In this document: positions 36,761 to 46,372 of the stretch, in pieces
Numbering within the stretch: position 1 is the first letter of the stretch
Layout: each line of letters begins with the position of its first letter
Assembly: GCA_910579225.1 (NCBI GenBank)
Contig: CAJTTI010000014.1
Coordinates: 1 to 64,000 of the forward strand
Source: an uncultured Lachnospiraceae bacterium
Lineage (GTDB): Bacteria; Bacillota; Clostridia; Lachnospirales; Lachnospiraceae
Reading direction: 5' to 3'
DNA length: 64,000 nt
Notes under the pieces: generated by a model
Told to the model about the DNA's origin: nothing
The model's database searches: none
What the model saw: the letters and a program-made list of their open reading frames with translations, nothing else
Position numbers and translations under genes: made by a program

Positions 36761-38484
36761 TAAGGAAGCTGCGGATGATTTTTACAAGAAGACAGAAGCT
36801 GAAGTTTTTGATTCTCTTTGGCATGCTGTTCACCGGTTCCGTCCTGGAATTTCTTGGGGTGTCTCTGGTGCTGCCCTTTGTGCAGCTGTTCATGGAACCG
36901 GAAGGGCAGGACGGCGGGCTTCTTTTGCTGCTGGGGCGATGGTTTCATGTGTCTTCCGGACGGGAGCTTTTATTTCTGACCGGTTTGCTGCTGGCCGGGG
37001 TTTACATTCTGAAAAACGGATACCTGGTGCTTATGAAGGCGGCGGAACTTCGTTTTATTTTTAACAATCGGATGGAATTGGCGGGCAGGCTTATGAGAAG
37101 CTATATGGAAAAGCCCTACACGTTTCATCTGGAGAACAATTCTTCGGAAGTGCTGGAGAGCGTGACCTTTGAGGTGAACAAGCTGTACGACCTGATTCTG
37201 TACGGGATGGAGCTGGTCTCGGACCTTCTGATGATCGTCATGATCACTGCCTTTCTGCTCTGGAAGGATCCGCTGATCACGCTGGTGGTGGCAGTGCTGC
37301 TTGGATTTTGTTCTCTTTTGTATTTTCGGTTTATGCGCAGGCGGACCCGGGTGTACGGAAGGGAAAATCAGATCTACAACAGCCGGATGATTCAGGCGGT
37401 TCATCAGGCCATGGGCGGGATCAAGGAGATCAAGCTGATGGCCCGGGAAGATTATTTTGTCCGCGCCTATGAGGAAAATGGCAGGCGGTATGCTTCCAGC
37501 CTGAAGAAGAGCCAGTTCCTCCAGTATCTGCCCAAATATCTGATGGAGACCATCTGTGTGTGCGGCATACTGGGGGCGGTGCTTCTGCGGCTTTCGCTGG
37601 GAACGGAGATGAAGACGCTGATTCCGCAGCTCTCGGTCTTCGCGGTGGCGGTCTTCCGGCTGCTGCCCTCGGTCAATCAGGTAAACCGGTTGTTTCACAA
37701 CATTCTGTTTTTGTCGCCCTCGGTCAGCCGGATCTGCGAAGACCTGCAGAAAGCAGACGCGGATCAGGGGGAACGGGCGGCTAAAAGCAAAGAACGAGAG
37801 CTTCTTCCGGCGGACCGGATCTGTCTTCGGGACGTGTCTTTTGGCTACCCGGGCAGTGCAGAAAGAGTTCTGTCCCATGTAAATGCGGAGATTCCCGTGG
37901 GGAGTTCCGTGGGCTTTGTGGGAAGCTCGGGGGCCGGAAAGACGACTTTAGTGGATCTGCTTCTGGGACTGCTCCGCCCGGATGAGGGCGGCATCTTCTA
38001 CGGGGGACAGGATATCTGGGACTATCGGGAGAGCTGGGGGCGGAAGCTTGGGTATATTCCCCAGAATATCTATCTGGCCGACGATACGATCCGCCGGAAC
38101 ATCGCTTTTGGCATCCCGGATTCTCTGATCGAGGAAGAGAGGGTCTGGGAGGCGCTTGAGGAGGCACAGCTTTCTGAGTTTGTCCGGAACCTCACGGAGG
38201 GCCTGGACACCCGGATCGGGGAAGTGGGGGTCCGTCTGTCCGGCGGGCAGAGACAGCGGATCGGCATCGCACGGGCGTTTTATCAGGAACCGGAGATCCT
38301 GGTGTTTGACGAGGCCACCTCCGCGCTGGATACGGAGACGGAAGCGGCGGTGATGGAGGCGGTGGAGCACCTGCGGGGCCGGTGTACCCTTCTGATGATC
38401 GCCCACAGGACCAGCACACTTTCGGGCTGCGACCAGGTGTACCGGGTGCAGAATCAGGGACTTATCTGGGAAAATGAATGGTAG
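36757..38484 (+). CDS. ABC exporter, fused membrane and ATPase domains
   Basis: A 575-residue half-transporter. The N-terminal 320 residues hold six membrane helices; the C-terminal part is the ATPase with Walker A GSSGAGKTT (about residue 389), Q-loop IPQNIYLADDTI, signature LSGGQRQRIGIARAF (about 494), Walker B EILVFDEATSALD and the H-loop IAHRTSTL. It should act as a homodimer in the cytoplasmic membrane. The overall pattern (LLGLLRPDEGGIFYGGQDI, GYIPQNIYLADDTIRRNIAFG) is closest to lipid- or glycan-flippase exporters such as PglK, but the substrate is not evident. It is translationally coupled to the DUF3021 gene, so it is the likely output of the LytTR-DUF3021 switch. Confidence 0.93.
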   Translation: MIRKLRMIFTRRQKLKFLILFGMLFTGSVLEFLGVSLVLPFVQLFMEPEGQDGGLLLLLGRWFHVSSGRELLFLTGLLLAGVYILKNGYLVLMKAAELRFIFNNRMELAGRLMRSYMEKPYTFHLENNSSEVLESVTFEVNKLYDLILYGMELVSDLLMIVMITAFLLWKDPLITLVVAVLLGFCSLLYFRFMRRRTRVYGRENQIYNSRMIQAVHQAMGGIKEIKLMAREDYFVRAYEENGRRYASSLKKSQFLQYLPKYLMETICVCGILGAVLLRLSLGTEMKTLIPQLSVFAVAVFRLLPSVNQVNRLFHNILFLSPSVSRICEDLQKADADQGERAAKSKERELLPADRICLRDVSFGYPGSAERVLSHVNAEIPVGSSVGFVGSSGAGKTTLVDLLLGLLRPDEGGIFYGGQDIWDYRESWGRKLGYIPQNIYLADDTIRRNIAFGIPDSLIEEERVWEALEEAQLSEFVRNLTEGLDTRIGEVGVRLSGGQRQRIGIARAFYQEPEILVFDEATSALDTETEAAVMEAVEHLRGRCTLLMIAHRTSTLSGCDQVYRVQNQGLIWENEW

Positions 38485-38493
38485 CGCCTGTTT

Positions 38494-39297
38494 TCAGAAC
38501 GAAAGCACCTCTCCGTCTTCCGGTATGTACAGATTGCCGTGGTAGTATTCCCGTCCTTCCGCGGTGTAGTTTTCCTTCCTGTGGGCCAGATCCTTGTCTT
38601 CGGTATGCCAGAGCACCAGATTAGGGATCTTCAGTTCTTCCGCCAGCCTGCAGGCGTCCATGACAGTGCTGTGGTGCTTTTCGTAGGGTTTGAAGCGGTC
38701 CCGCTGGCTGTACAGGCAGAACGCCTCATGGAGCAGCCATTGGGAGCCCTGTACCCGGGGGAGCAGGGCTTCGTGGTAGGGCTCGTCTCCCGGAAAGGCA
38801 AGCCGTACGCCTTCCCTCATCCGGATACAGAAGCCAAACTGCTTTTCCTTGGTGGAACCAATGTCAAAAAAGGTGAAATGGTCCCCGAGGATCTCTTTCT
38901 GATCGCCGTCTTCTACGACATGGAAGAGAATTCGTTCGTCAAAATGGGCGGTGAATTTTTTTCCCACCGTCAGGCAGGAAAGAGTCTTGATGGTGTCCAC
39001 CAGCTCTTGATGGCAGTAGATATGCAGGCTGCCTTCATAAGTTCCCTTGTTCATGCTGGTGGCGATCATCCGGACCATCCAGACCATCCCAAGGATGTGG
39101 TCATTGTGGGCGTGGGAGACAAAGATATGATGGATCCGCTCCAGCGGGATCTGCTGCTTCTCCAGGGCCAGCAGGATCCCGTTGCCTCCACCGGCATCCG
39201 TCAGAAAATATTCTTCGCCTTTTTTCATGGCAAAACAGGTGTTGTAGCAGTGAACGGCCTGGGCATTTCCCGTGCCGAGTACAATCAGCTGTTCCAT
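38494..39297 (-). CDS. MBL-fold metallo-hydrolase, RNase Z-like
   Basis: A 267-residue metallo-beta-lactamase-fold hydrolase. The metal site is SHAHNDH (His62, His64, Asp66, His67), after a LTDAGGGNGILLAL strand typical of the RNase Z/arylsulfatase-like branch. Further ligands are DEPYHE-type (FPGDEPYHEALL, with Asp) and HSTVMDACRLAEEL with LVLWHTED (His). The substrate is unknown; tRNA 3' processing is possible, but the exosite arm of true RNase Z is not evident. AGGAGG lies upstream of the ATG at 39297. It converges on the ABC gene with ten bases between stops and no visible terminator. Confidence 0.9.
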   Translation of the reverse strand: MEQLIVLGTGNAQAVHCYNTCFAMKKGEEYFLTDAGGGNGILLALEKQQIPLERIHHIFVSHAHNDHILGMVWMVRMIATSMNKGTYEGSLHIYCHQELVDTIKTLSCLTVGKKFTAHFDERILFHVVEDGDQKEILGDHFTFFDIGSTKEKQFGFCIRMREGVRLAFPGDEPYHEALLPRVQGSQWLLHEAFCLYSQRDRFKPYEKHHSTVMDACRLAEELKIPNLVLWHTEDKDLAHRKENYTAEGREYYHGNLYIPEDGEVLSF

Positions 39298-39339
39298 CTT
39301 TCAATACCTCCTGGTAGAAAGTTTGTAATTTCAAATTTT

Positions 39340-39368
39340 ATCATAAATGAAACTGTTCCAATATGCAA
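39340..39368 (-). promoter_or_regulatory. Promoter for the MBL hydrolase gene
   Basis: On the minus strand, TTGCAT (39368-39363), 17 bases, then TATGAT (39345-39340), about 40 bp before the start codon. Confidence 0.6.
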
Positions 39369-39433
39369 GACTTCCATAGAGCGTCTATGAAACTTTTACG
39401 GAATTTTTATGGAATGGCTGTGGGTCATACTGG

Positions 39434-39463
39434 TTGCACAATCTTACAGATACGGTTTATAAT
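39434..39463 (+). promoter_or_regulatory. Promoter for the PEP/pyruvate-binding protein gene
   Basis: TTGCAC (39434-39439), 18 bases, then TATAAT (39458-39463). It lies about 80 bp before the ATG at 39546, so the longer upstream frame is not coding. Confidence 0.65.
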
Positions 39464-39545
39464 AATTGTATATACAACTATGCCGGCAGAGGGGGACAGG
39501 TCATCCGGTCTCTGTACGGGTAAAAACAGACAGAAGAGGTTTTAT

Positions 39546-42116
39546 ATGACGAAAGATTTGATTCGGTCCGGAATGGAGGGGCTCGATAAAAAACTGGATT
39601 ACATCAGAACCGGTGAAAATGTGGTGTTCCGTGTAAAAAAGCTGGAACATTTCCGGTTATTTTCAAACTATTTTTTAAGAGAGCAGATTCATGAGGGCAG
39701 AAAAGTGATTTATCTGCGATACGGCAGAGAAGAAGCATTGGCAGAAGAGCAGGAAGGGCTGGTGATCCTGAAGGCGGATCCGCAGGCAGGATTCGAACTG
39801 TTTACTCTGGCAGTGCATGAGATGATTGAAAAGGCGGGGAGCGGAACCATCTTTTTGTTTGACAGTCTGTCGGAGCTCCGGGATGTCTGGTACTCGGATC
39901 TGATGATGGATAATTTCATCCGGGTGACCTGTCCTTTTATCCGGGAACTGAAGTCGACAGCGGTCTATCCGATCATCCGGGGAACCCATTCCTATGATTC
40001 CGTGTCCCGGATCCGGGAGTCCGCACAGATATTCCTGGATGTGTTTTTTTCCGGCGCGTGTTATTATGTGACGCCATTAAAAGTTGAGAATCGTTATCAT
40101 GGGGAGATGTTTCTGACACATCGGATTGACCCGGATGAAAGTTTTCACCCCATGACATATTCCACTTCTCTGAGTCGTTATTATGCTGTGCTTGACGACG
40201 CAGGACCAGGAGAACAGATGCAGGATTCCTGGGAGGATTTTTTCCTGCAGATGCGTCTGAAACTGGCGGAAGGGAAACTTTTGCAGAAAGACCTGGATAA
40301 AATGTGCGGGATGATGATGACCAAAGACAAGAAAATCCGGGGGCTTATCCGAAGATATTTCACAGCAAGGGACTATATGACGATCAAAGGCAGGATGGTC
40401 GGCACAGGAATGATTGGGGGAAAGGCATGCGGAATGCTTTTGGCACGCAAGCTGATCCGGGAGTTCTGTCCACAGGCAAGACGGCATCTGGAACCTCATG
40501 ATTCCTACTATATTGCATCAGATATCTATTATACCTATATTATACACAACGAATGCTGGCAGCTGTGGATGTACCAGAAGCGGCATCCGGAGGACCGCAA
40601 AGCAGCGGACCGCCTCCGGGAAAAGCTTCTGACCGGAGTTTTCCCGGGAAATGTCCGCAGACAGTTTAAGCAGCTTCTGGATTATTTCGGCACCAGTCCG
40701 TTTATTGTACGCTCCAGCAGTTTTCTGGAGGATGGATTTGGCAATGCCTTTGCAGGGAAATATGAGTCAGTCTTTTGTGTTAACTCAGGTTCTCTTGATG
40801 AGCGGATGGCGCTTTTTCAGGATGCAGTCCGGACCGTGTATGCCAGCACCATGTCTCCGTCTGCGTTGGAATATCGGAAAGTGCGGGGACTTCTGGGCCG
40901 GGATGAGCAGATGGCACTTCTGGTACAGCGGGTGTCCGGTTCCAGATGGGAACAGTATTATTTTCCCATGGCAGCAGGAGTGGGATATTCTTATAACAGT
41001 TATCCCTGGAGCCGGGAACTGGATCCAAATGCAGGGATGATCCGGCTGGTTGTGGGACTGGGGACCCGTGCAGTGGACCGTACGCCGGGGGACTATCCAA
41101 GACTGGTCAATCTGGACCGTCCAAAGCTGACGACGTTTGCCAATGTGGCGGATCATCACCGCTTTTCCCAGCACCGCATGGATATTCTGAACCTGGAAAA
41201 AAATGAACTGGAAAACTGTCCGGTGGAAGATATGATTCCCTTGATTCCATACTGGCAGAGGAAATATATGTTTTCTCATGACTGGGATACGGAGAATATG
41301 TACCGGGACCGGGGAATCTATCGGGACATTCTGTTCGCCGACTGCGGACATCTGGTGGAAAATCAGGAATTTATCGACTGCATGCAGGAGATATTGTCAA
41401 CGCTTCAGAGATATTATGGGAAAGCTGTAGATATTGAATATACAGTTAATATTTCAGAAATCGGGGAATTTCAGATTAATCTTCTTCAGTGCAGACCTCT
41501 TCAGACGGGAGGCTGTGAGTCAGTCTCCATACCGTCGTATGAAGAAAAGGATACGTTATTCCATATTGTGAAAAATGTGATGGGAACTTCCAGAAAGCAG
41601 AAGATCGATATGGTGGTATCTGTGGATCCCCATGCATATTATCATTATCCGTATGCCAAAAAGCCGGATATTGCAAGGGCTATCGGCAGGATCAACCGTT
41701 TCTTTGAGAATCAGAATAAAAATATTTTGTTGATTGTACCAGGACGGATTGGTACTTCTTCCCCGGAACTTGGGGTACCGGCAGCCTATGCGGAACTCAG
41801 TCATTTCTCAGCGATTATGGAAGTGGCATACAGCAAAGCCGGATATATGCCGGAGCTTTCCTTTGGCAGTCATATGTTCCAGGACCTGGTGGAAGCAGAT
41901 ATTTTGTATATTGCCTGTATGGAAAAGAAAGAGACACTCTGTTATCATCCGGAATTTTTGAAAGACGCGCCGGAGATATGCCGGGATCTGTCGGCAGAAT
42001 CCGTGCAGTCGGTTCTGAAGGTATATGATGTATCCAAAATGGATCTGATGCTGCATATGGATACCATGAGCAGGGAAGTGATCTGCGGAAGTGCGGCAGG
42101 GACAGGTCAAGATTGA
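39546..42116 (+). CDS. PEP/pyruvate-binding-domain protein with RecA-like N-terminus
   Basis: An 856-residue protein. Residues about 280-655 form the ATP-grasp-type domain of PEP synthase and PPDK: MIGGKACGM (GGKA at 291), FIVRSSSFLEDGFGNAFAGKYESVF (about 387) and the closing FQINLLQCRPLQTG (about 648). The swivelling phosphohistidine domain and the PEP-binding TIM barrel of true PEP synthase are absent. The first 170 residues (YLRYGREEALAEEQEGLVIL, GTIFLFDSLSELRDVWYSDLM) look like a RecA/KaiC-like fold, an inference. The last 200 residues are unassigned. It could phosphorylate another protein or small molecule. The start at 39546 follows AGAAGAGG; longer frames run through the promoter. gltX follows. 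Confidence 0.85.
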   Translation: MTKDLIRSGMEGLDKKLDYIRTGENVVFRVKKLEHFRLFSNYFLREQIHEGRKVIYLRYGREEALAEEQEGLVILKADPQAGFELFTLAVHEMIEKAGSGTIFLFDSLSELRDVWYSDLMMDNFIRVTCPFIRELKSTAVYPIIRGTHSYDSVSRIRESAQIFLDVFFSGACYYVTPLKVENRYHGEMFLTHRIDPDESFHPMTYSTSLSRYYAVLDDAGPGEQMQDSWEDFFLQMRLKLAEGKLLQKDLDKMCGMMMTKDKKIRGLIRRYFTARDYMTIKGRMVGTGMIGGKACGMLLARKLIREFCPQARRHLEPHDSYYIASDIYYTYIIHNECWQLWMYQKRHPEDRKAADRLREKLLTGVFPGNVRRQFKQLLDYFGTSPFIVRSSSFLEDGFGNAFAGKYESVFCVNSGSLDERMALFQDAVRTVYASTMSPSALEYRKVRGLLGRDEQMALLVQRVSGSRWEQYYFPMAAGVGYSYNSYPWSRELDPNAGMIRLVVGLGTRAVDRTPGDYPRLVNLDRPKLTTFANVADHHRFSQHRMDILNLEKNELENCPVEDMIPLIPYWQRKYMFSHDWDTENMYRDRGIYRDILFADCGHLVENQEFIDCMQEILSTLQRYYGKAVDIEYTVNISEIGEFQINLLQCRPLQTGGCESVSIPSYEEKDTLFHIVKNVMGTSRKQKIDMVVSVDPHAYYHYPYAKKPDIARAIGRINRFFENQNKNILLIVPGRIGTSSPELGVPAAYAELSHFSAIMEVAYSKAGYMPELSFGSHMFQDLVEADILYIACMEKKETLCYHPEFLKDAPEICRDLSAESVQSVLKVYDVSKMDLMLHMDTMSREVICGSAAGTGQD

Positions 42117-42119
42117 CGC

Positions 42120-42148
42120 TTGTAAAAAAAGACGCAATCGTATATAAT
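42120..42148 (+). promoter_or_regulatory. Promoter for gltX
   Basis: TTGTAA (42120-42125), 17 bases, then TATAAT (42143-42148). About 110 bp before the gltX start; the leader between shows no T-box features that I can identify. Confidence 0.68.
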
Positions 42149-42257
42149 CGGATTATTGCAGGAAAGGATCGGTCACAGTCAGGAAGAATATCGGATACTA
42201 CCTGGCTGTATCGGTTTTTCCGGATTATTTACAGATGGAACAGAGGAGATCATAATT

Positions 42258-43706
42258 ATGGGAAACGTTCGTACAAGATTTGCGCCCAGTCCCACCGGGC
42301 GGATGCATGTGGGAAATCTCAGGACGGCATTATATGCATATTTGATTGCAAAGCATGAGGGCGGGGATTTTTTGCTTCGCATCGAAGATACAGATCAGGA
42401 ACGTCTGGTGGAAGGCGCAGTGGAGATCATCTATCGCACTCTTCAGAAGACCGGGCTAATTCATGATGAAGGACCAGACAAGGACGGCGGTGTGGGGCCC
42501 TATGTACAGAGTGAGCGTCAGGCGTCCGGTGTTTACCTGGAATATGCGAAAAAGCTGATTGAAAAGGGAGAGGCATATTACTGTTTCTGTGATAAAGAGC
42601 GTCTGGACAGCCTGAAACAAGAAGTGGCAGGCAAGGAGATCAGTATTTACGACAAGCACTGTCTGCAGCTTTCCAGGGAAGAAGTGGAGGCAAAGCTGGC
42701 AGCAGGCGTGCCCTATGTAATCCGCCAGAACAATCCTCAGACCGGAACCACCACCTTCCATGATGAGATCTATGGAGATATTACGGTGGACAATGCGGAG
42801 CTGGATGATATGATTCTGATCAAGTCTGACGGTTATCCCACCTATAATTTTGCCAATGTGGTGGATGATCATCTTATGGGGATTACCCATGTGGTGCGGG
42901 GAAATGAATATCTGTCCTCTTCGCCCAAATACAATCGTCTCTATGAGGCTTTTGGATGGGAAGTGCCGGTTTATGTACACTGTCCGCTGATCACGGATGA
43001 GACACATAAGAAATTGAGTAAGAGGTGTGGACATTCTTCCTATGAAGATTTGATCGAGCAGGGATTCCTGACAGAAGCAGTAGTAAACTTTGTGGCGCTT
43101 CTGGGCTGGTCGCCGGAAGACAATCAGGAGATTGCATCTCTTCTGGAACTGGTGGAGAAGTTTGACTACCATCATATGAGCAAGTCTCCGGCCGTATTTG
43201 ATTACGGAAAGTTAAAATGGATGAACGGCGAATATATAAAGGCCATGGATTTTGAAGTTTTTTATGAGAAGGCGCTTCCGATCATGAAGGAAGTCATTAC
43301 CAAAGATTATGATTTCCGGAAGATTGCACAGATGGTGAAGACACGTATCGAGGTATTTCCAGATATCCGGGAACATATTGATTTCTTTGAGAAAGTGCCG
43401 GAGTATGATGTGTCCATGTATACCCATAAGAAGATGAAGACCAATGCAGAGACAAGCCTCCAGGTTTTAAAAGAAGTTCTGCCGCTTCTTGAAGCGCAGG
43501 AGGATTACAGCAATGATGCGCTGTATGAAATGCTGAGTGCATATGTGATAGAAAAGGGATATAAGAACGGATATGTCATGTGGCCCATTCGTACAGCAGC
43601 CTCCGGCAAACAGATGACCCCCTGCGGGGCTACCGAGATCCTGGAGATTATCGGGAAGGAAGAATCCATTGCCCGTATTCGACAGGCGATTGAAAAATTA
43701 AGCTGA
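42258..43706 (+). CDS. gltX: Glutamyl-tRNA synthetase
   Basis: A 482-residue class I synthetase that charges tRNA(Glu), and possibly tRNA(Gln) in organisms using the amidotransferase route. The HIGH-type motif is seen in RFAPSPTGRMHVGNLRTALY and the KMSKS-type motif in HKKLSKRCGHSSYEDL. RIEDTDQERLVEGA and VVDDHLMGITHVVRGNEYLSS are further family marks. Length is normal. The start at 42258 follows AGAGGAGATC; the frame is open upstream but that part lies in the leader. The helicase gene follows after eight bases, so it may be co-transcribed. Confidence 0.97.
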   Translation: MGNVRTRFAPSPTGRMHVGNLRTALYAYLIAKHEGGDFLLRIEDTDQERLVEGAVEIIYRTLQKTGLIHDEGPDKDGGVGPYVQSERQASGVYLEYAKKLIEKGEAYYCFCDKERLDSLKQEVAGKEISIYDKHCLQLSREEVEAKLAAGVPYVIRQNNPQTGTTTFHDEIYGDITVDNAELDDMILIKSDGYPTYNFANVVDDHLMGITHVVRGNEYLSSSPKYNRLYEAFGWEVPVYVHCPLITDETHKKLSKRCGHSSYEDLIEQGFLTEAVVNFVALLGWSPEDNQEIASLLELVEKFDYHHMSKSPAVFDYGKLKWMNGEYIKAMDFEVFYEKALPIMKEVITKDYDFRKIAQMVKTRIEVFPDIREHIDFFEKVPEYDVSMYTHKKMKTNAETSLQVLKEVLPLLEAQEDYSNDALYEMLSAYVIEKGYKNGYVMWPIRTAASGKQMTPCGATEILEIIGKEESIARIRQAIEKLS

Positions 43707-43714
43707 TCTGAGTT

Positions 43715-45652
43715 ATGAATTCTTTTACAAAATCACAAAGCATGGCGGTCCGGCATCAGGACGGACCGCTGCTGGTTCTTGCAGGCCCGGGCTCGGGCAA
43801 GACCACCGTAGTAACAAAAAGAGTACAATATATGGTACAGGAATATGGGATTCCTGCTTCTTCTATTCTGGTCATCACCTTCACAAAGGCGGCGGCCACA
43901 GAGATGAAGGAGAGGTATCTGCGTCTGATGAAGGAAGAGCATACAACGGTCTCTTTCGGTACTTTTCACGGGATTTTTTTCAGCATACTAAAGCTGGCCT
44001 ATGGATTTACAGCGGGAAATATTCTAAGGGAAGAAGTGCGCTATCAGTATCTGAAAGAAGCGGTGGAACGTCTCAGGCTGGAAATTGATGATGAGAATGA
44101 ATTCCTGTCTGCGGTATCAGCGGAGATCAGCCTTTTGAAGAATGAACGCATTGCTCTGGAACATTATTTCTCCAAAAACTGTTCTGAGGAAATTTTCCGA
44201 AAGATCTATGAGGAATATGAGAGGAAGAAGCGACAGAGCAGGCAGATCGACTTTGACGATATGCTGTCCTGTACCTGGGAGCTTCTGACAAAACGACCGG
44301 ATATTCTGTCCGCCTGGCAGAAGAAATTCCGTTACATACTGGTGGATGAGTTCCAGGACATTAATCAGCTTCAGTATGATATTCTAAAACTATTGGCAGC
44401 GCCGGAGAATAATCTGTTTATTGTGGGGGATGATGACCAGTCGATCTATCGGTTCCGGGGGGCGAAACCGGAGATTATGCTGAATTTTCAAAAAGATTAT
44501 CCAGAGGCAGAGCAAGTGGTTCTGAATGATAATTTCCGTTCCACGGTGCAGATTGTAGAGGCTGCCGGGAACGTGATCAGTCAGAATCAGATGCGTTTTC
44601 CCAAAGAGATACAGGCCAGAGGAGGAGACGGTATGCCGGTCCGCATACTGGAGTTTGCGGATCAGCAGGAGGAATGCCTTTATATCCTGAAAGAGCTGGA
44701 GCGGCATCGGACACAGGGTGGTAAATGGTCGGACGCGGCGGTAATCTGTCGAACCAACACACAGCCAAGGATATTGGTACAGAGACTGATGGAATACAAT
44801 ATTCCATTCCGGGTGAGGGATCAGATCCCCAATCTGTTTGAACACTGGATTGCCAGAAATATCTTCTGTTATATAAGACTTGCCATGGGGTCCGGATTGA
44901 GAAAGGACCTTCTGCCGGTTCTGAATCGTCCGAAACGGTATATGAACCGGGAATGTCTGGATGATGAAGTTATTTCCTGGGAACACATGCTGTCCTATTA
45001 TCAGGACAAAGAGTACGTGTGCGACCGGATTGAAAAGCTTCAGTATGATCTGAAAATGCTGGGAAAGATGGGACCTTTTGCGGCGGTCAGCTATATCCGC
45101 CATGTGATTGGTTACGATGATTATCTCCGGGAATATGCGCAGTTCCGCCGTATGAGGGAAGAGGAGCTTTTTGACCTTCTGAGGGAGCTGGAGGAAAGTG
45201 CCAGGACCTGCAGGACTTATGAGGAATGGTTTCAGTATATGGATAACTATAAGGAAGAAATGGAGCGCATGCGCCGTCAGCAGCAGGAAGTAAAAGACGG
45301 TGTACAGATCACAACTATGCACAGCAGCAAGGGACTGGAGTATGAGAAAGTCTGGATTCCGGACGTGGCAGAAGGAATTACGCCTTATAAAAAGGCGGTT
45401 CTGGATGAAGATCTGGAAGAGGAGAGACGGATGTTTTATGTGGCCATGACCAGAGCAAAGAAGGAACTGACCATCTGTTATGCGAAGAAGCAGCTCAGCC
45501 ATGAGATGAAGCCATCCAGGTTTATTCAGGAAATACGGGGATATCAAAGTACGGATTACGGAGCTGACAAGCAGGGAAATCACGAAATCGGTCGAAATCC
45601 ATTGACAAAGGAAATGGAACGGATCAGAAAAAAGAGGAGAAGAGAGCCATGA
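43715..45652 (+). CDS. UvrD/PcrA-like ATP-dependent helicase
   Basis: A 645-residue superfamily 1 helicase. Motif I is AGPGSGKTTVVTKR (residues 23-36), Ia is ITFTKAAATEMKERY, II is ILVDEFQDINQLQYDIL, III is VGDDDQSIYRFRGAKPEIM, IV is LNDNFRST, and V/VI are TTMHSSKGLEYEKVWIPDVAEG and EEERRMFYVAMTRAKKEL. It is about 80-100 residues shorter than PcrA, mostly in the 2B domain, a known form in Lachnospiraceae. It should unwind DNA 3' to 5' in repair. The ATG at 43715 has only a poor ribosome binding site, suggesting coupling with gltX. Its stop overlaps the next start by four bases. Confidence 0.95.
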   Translation: MNSFTKSQSMAVRHQDGPLLVLAGPGSGKTTVVTKRVQYMVQEYGIPASSILVITFTKAAATEMKERYLRLMKEEHTTVSFGTFHGIFFSILKLAYGFTAGNILREEVRYQYLKEAVERLRLEIDDENEFLSAVSAEISLLKNERIALEHYFSKNCSEEIFRKIYEEYERKKRQSRQIDFDDMLSCTWELLTKRPDILSAWQKKFRYILVDEFQDINQLQYDILKLLAAPENNLFIVGDDDQSIYRFRGAKPEIMLNFQKDYPEAEQVVLNDNFRSTVQIVEAAGNVISQNQMRFPKEIQARGGDGMPVRILEFADQQEECLYILKELERHRTQGGKWSDAAVICRTNTQPRILVQRLMEYNIPFRVRDQIPNLFEHWIARNIFCYIRLAMGSGLRKDLLPVLNRPKRYMNRECLDDEVISWEHMLSYYQDKEYVCDRIEKLQYDLKMLGKMGPFAAVSYIRHVIGYDDYLREYAQFRRMREEELFDLLRELEESARTCRTYEEWFQYMDNYKEEMERMRRQQQEVKDGVQITTMHSSKGLEYEKVWIPDVAEGITPYKKAVLDEDLEEERRMFYVAMTRAKKELTICYAKKQLSHEMKPSRFIQEIRGYQSTDYGADKQGNHEIGRNPLTKEMERIRKKRRREP

Positions 45653-46299
45653 CAGAGCAGTATCAGACGGTATTCGAAGGCGGTACCGGAGAAATTACAG
45701 AGAAAAAGTCCCGATTTATTGCCACAATTCGTCCGGTGGAAACGGAAGAAGAAGCACTTGCATTTATTGATGAGATGAGGAAAAAATACTGGGATGCCAG
45801 ACACAACTGTTCAGCCTATGTGCTGGGAGAGCGGCAGGAGATTATGCGTTGCAGCGATGACGGAGAGCCGTCCCAGACTGCCGGTAAGCCTATGATGGAT
45901 GTGCTCACCGGCGCAGGACTTACCAATACGGCTGTGGTGGTGACCCGGTATTTCGGCGGAACCCTTCTGGGGACCGGCGGACTGGTGCGGGCGTATTCAG
46001 GGGCAGTTCTGGAAGGATTAAAGAACAGCCATATAATCACTAAGTGCAGGGGGACGCGTCTGTCCGTCGGAACCGATTATAATGGCATCGGGAAGCTGAA
46101 ATATCTGTTCGGGCAGAGGCAGATCCCCATGATGGAGGAGGAATATACGGATAAAGTCCGGTTTGTGGTGCTGGTTCCCGTTTCCCAGGTGGCTGAAATC
46201 AAGAAAGCCGTGACAGAAGCAACCAGTGGGCAGGCAGACATACAGGAAGCGGGCAGTCTGTACTATGCAGTTGTGGACGGAGAATATATCTGCTTTTGA
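45649..46299 (+). CDS. YigZ/IMPACT-family protein
   Basis: A 216-residue protein. The N-terminal domain is the IMPACT/YigZ fold (EKKSRFIATIRPVETEEEALAF, ARHNCSAYVLGE, CSDDGEPSQTAGKPMMDVL, VVVTRYFGGTLLGTGGLVRAY). The C-terminal part is the DUF1949-type ferredoxin-like domain (DYNGIGKLKYLF). The family is widespread and linked to translation control, but its bacterial function is not settled. It overlaps the helicase stop (ATGA), so the two are co-translated. Confidence 0.95.
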   Translation: MTEQYQTVFEGGTGEITEKKSRFIATIRPVETEEEALAFIDEMRKKYWDARHNCSAYVLGERQEIMRCSDDGEPSQTAGKPMMDVLTGAGLTNTAVVVTRYFGGTLLGTGGLVRAYSGAVLEGLKNSHIITKCRGTRLSVGTDYNGIGKLKYLFGQRQIPMMEEEYTDKVRFVVLVPVSQVAEIKKAVTEATSGQADIQEAGSLYYAVVDGEYICF

Positions 46300-46372
46300 G
46301 TAAAGGGTTCAGGTCTATTTTCCCTGTTGCCGTCATATGGATAGTCTATGAACGGAAAGAAGAGGAATCCAT

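Noticed and set aside
42113..42118. TTGACG as the gltX -35 box
   Set aside because: It lies 24 bases from the -10; TTGTAA at 42120 has the right 17-base spacing.
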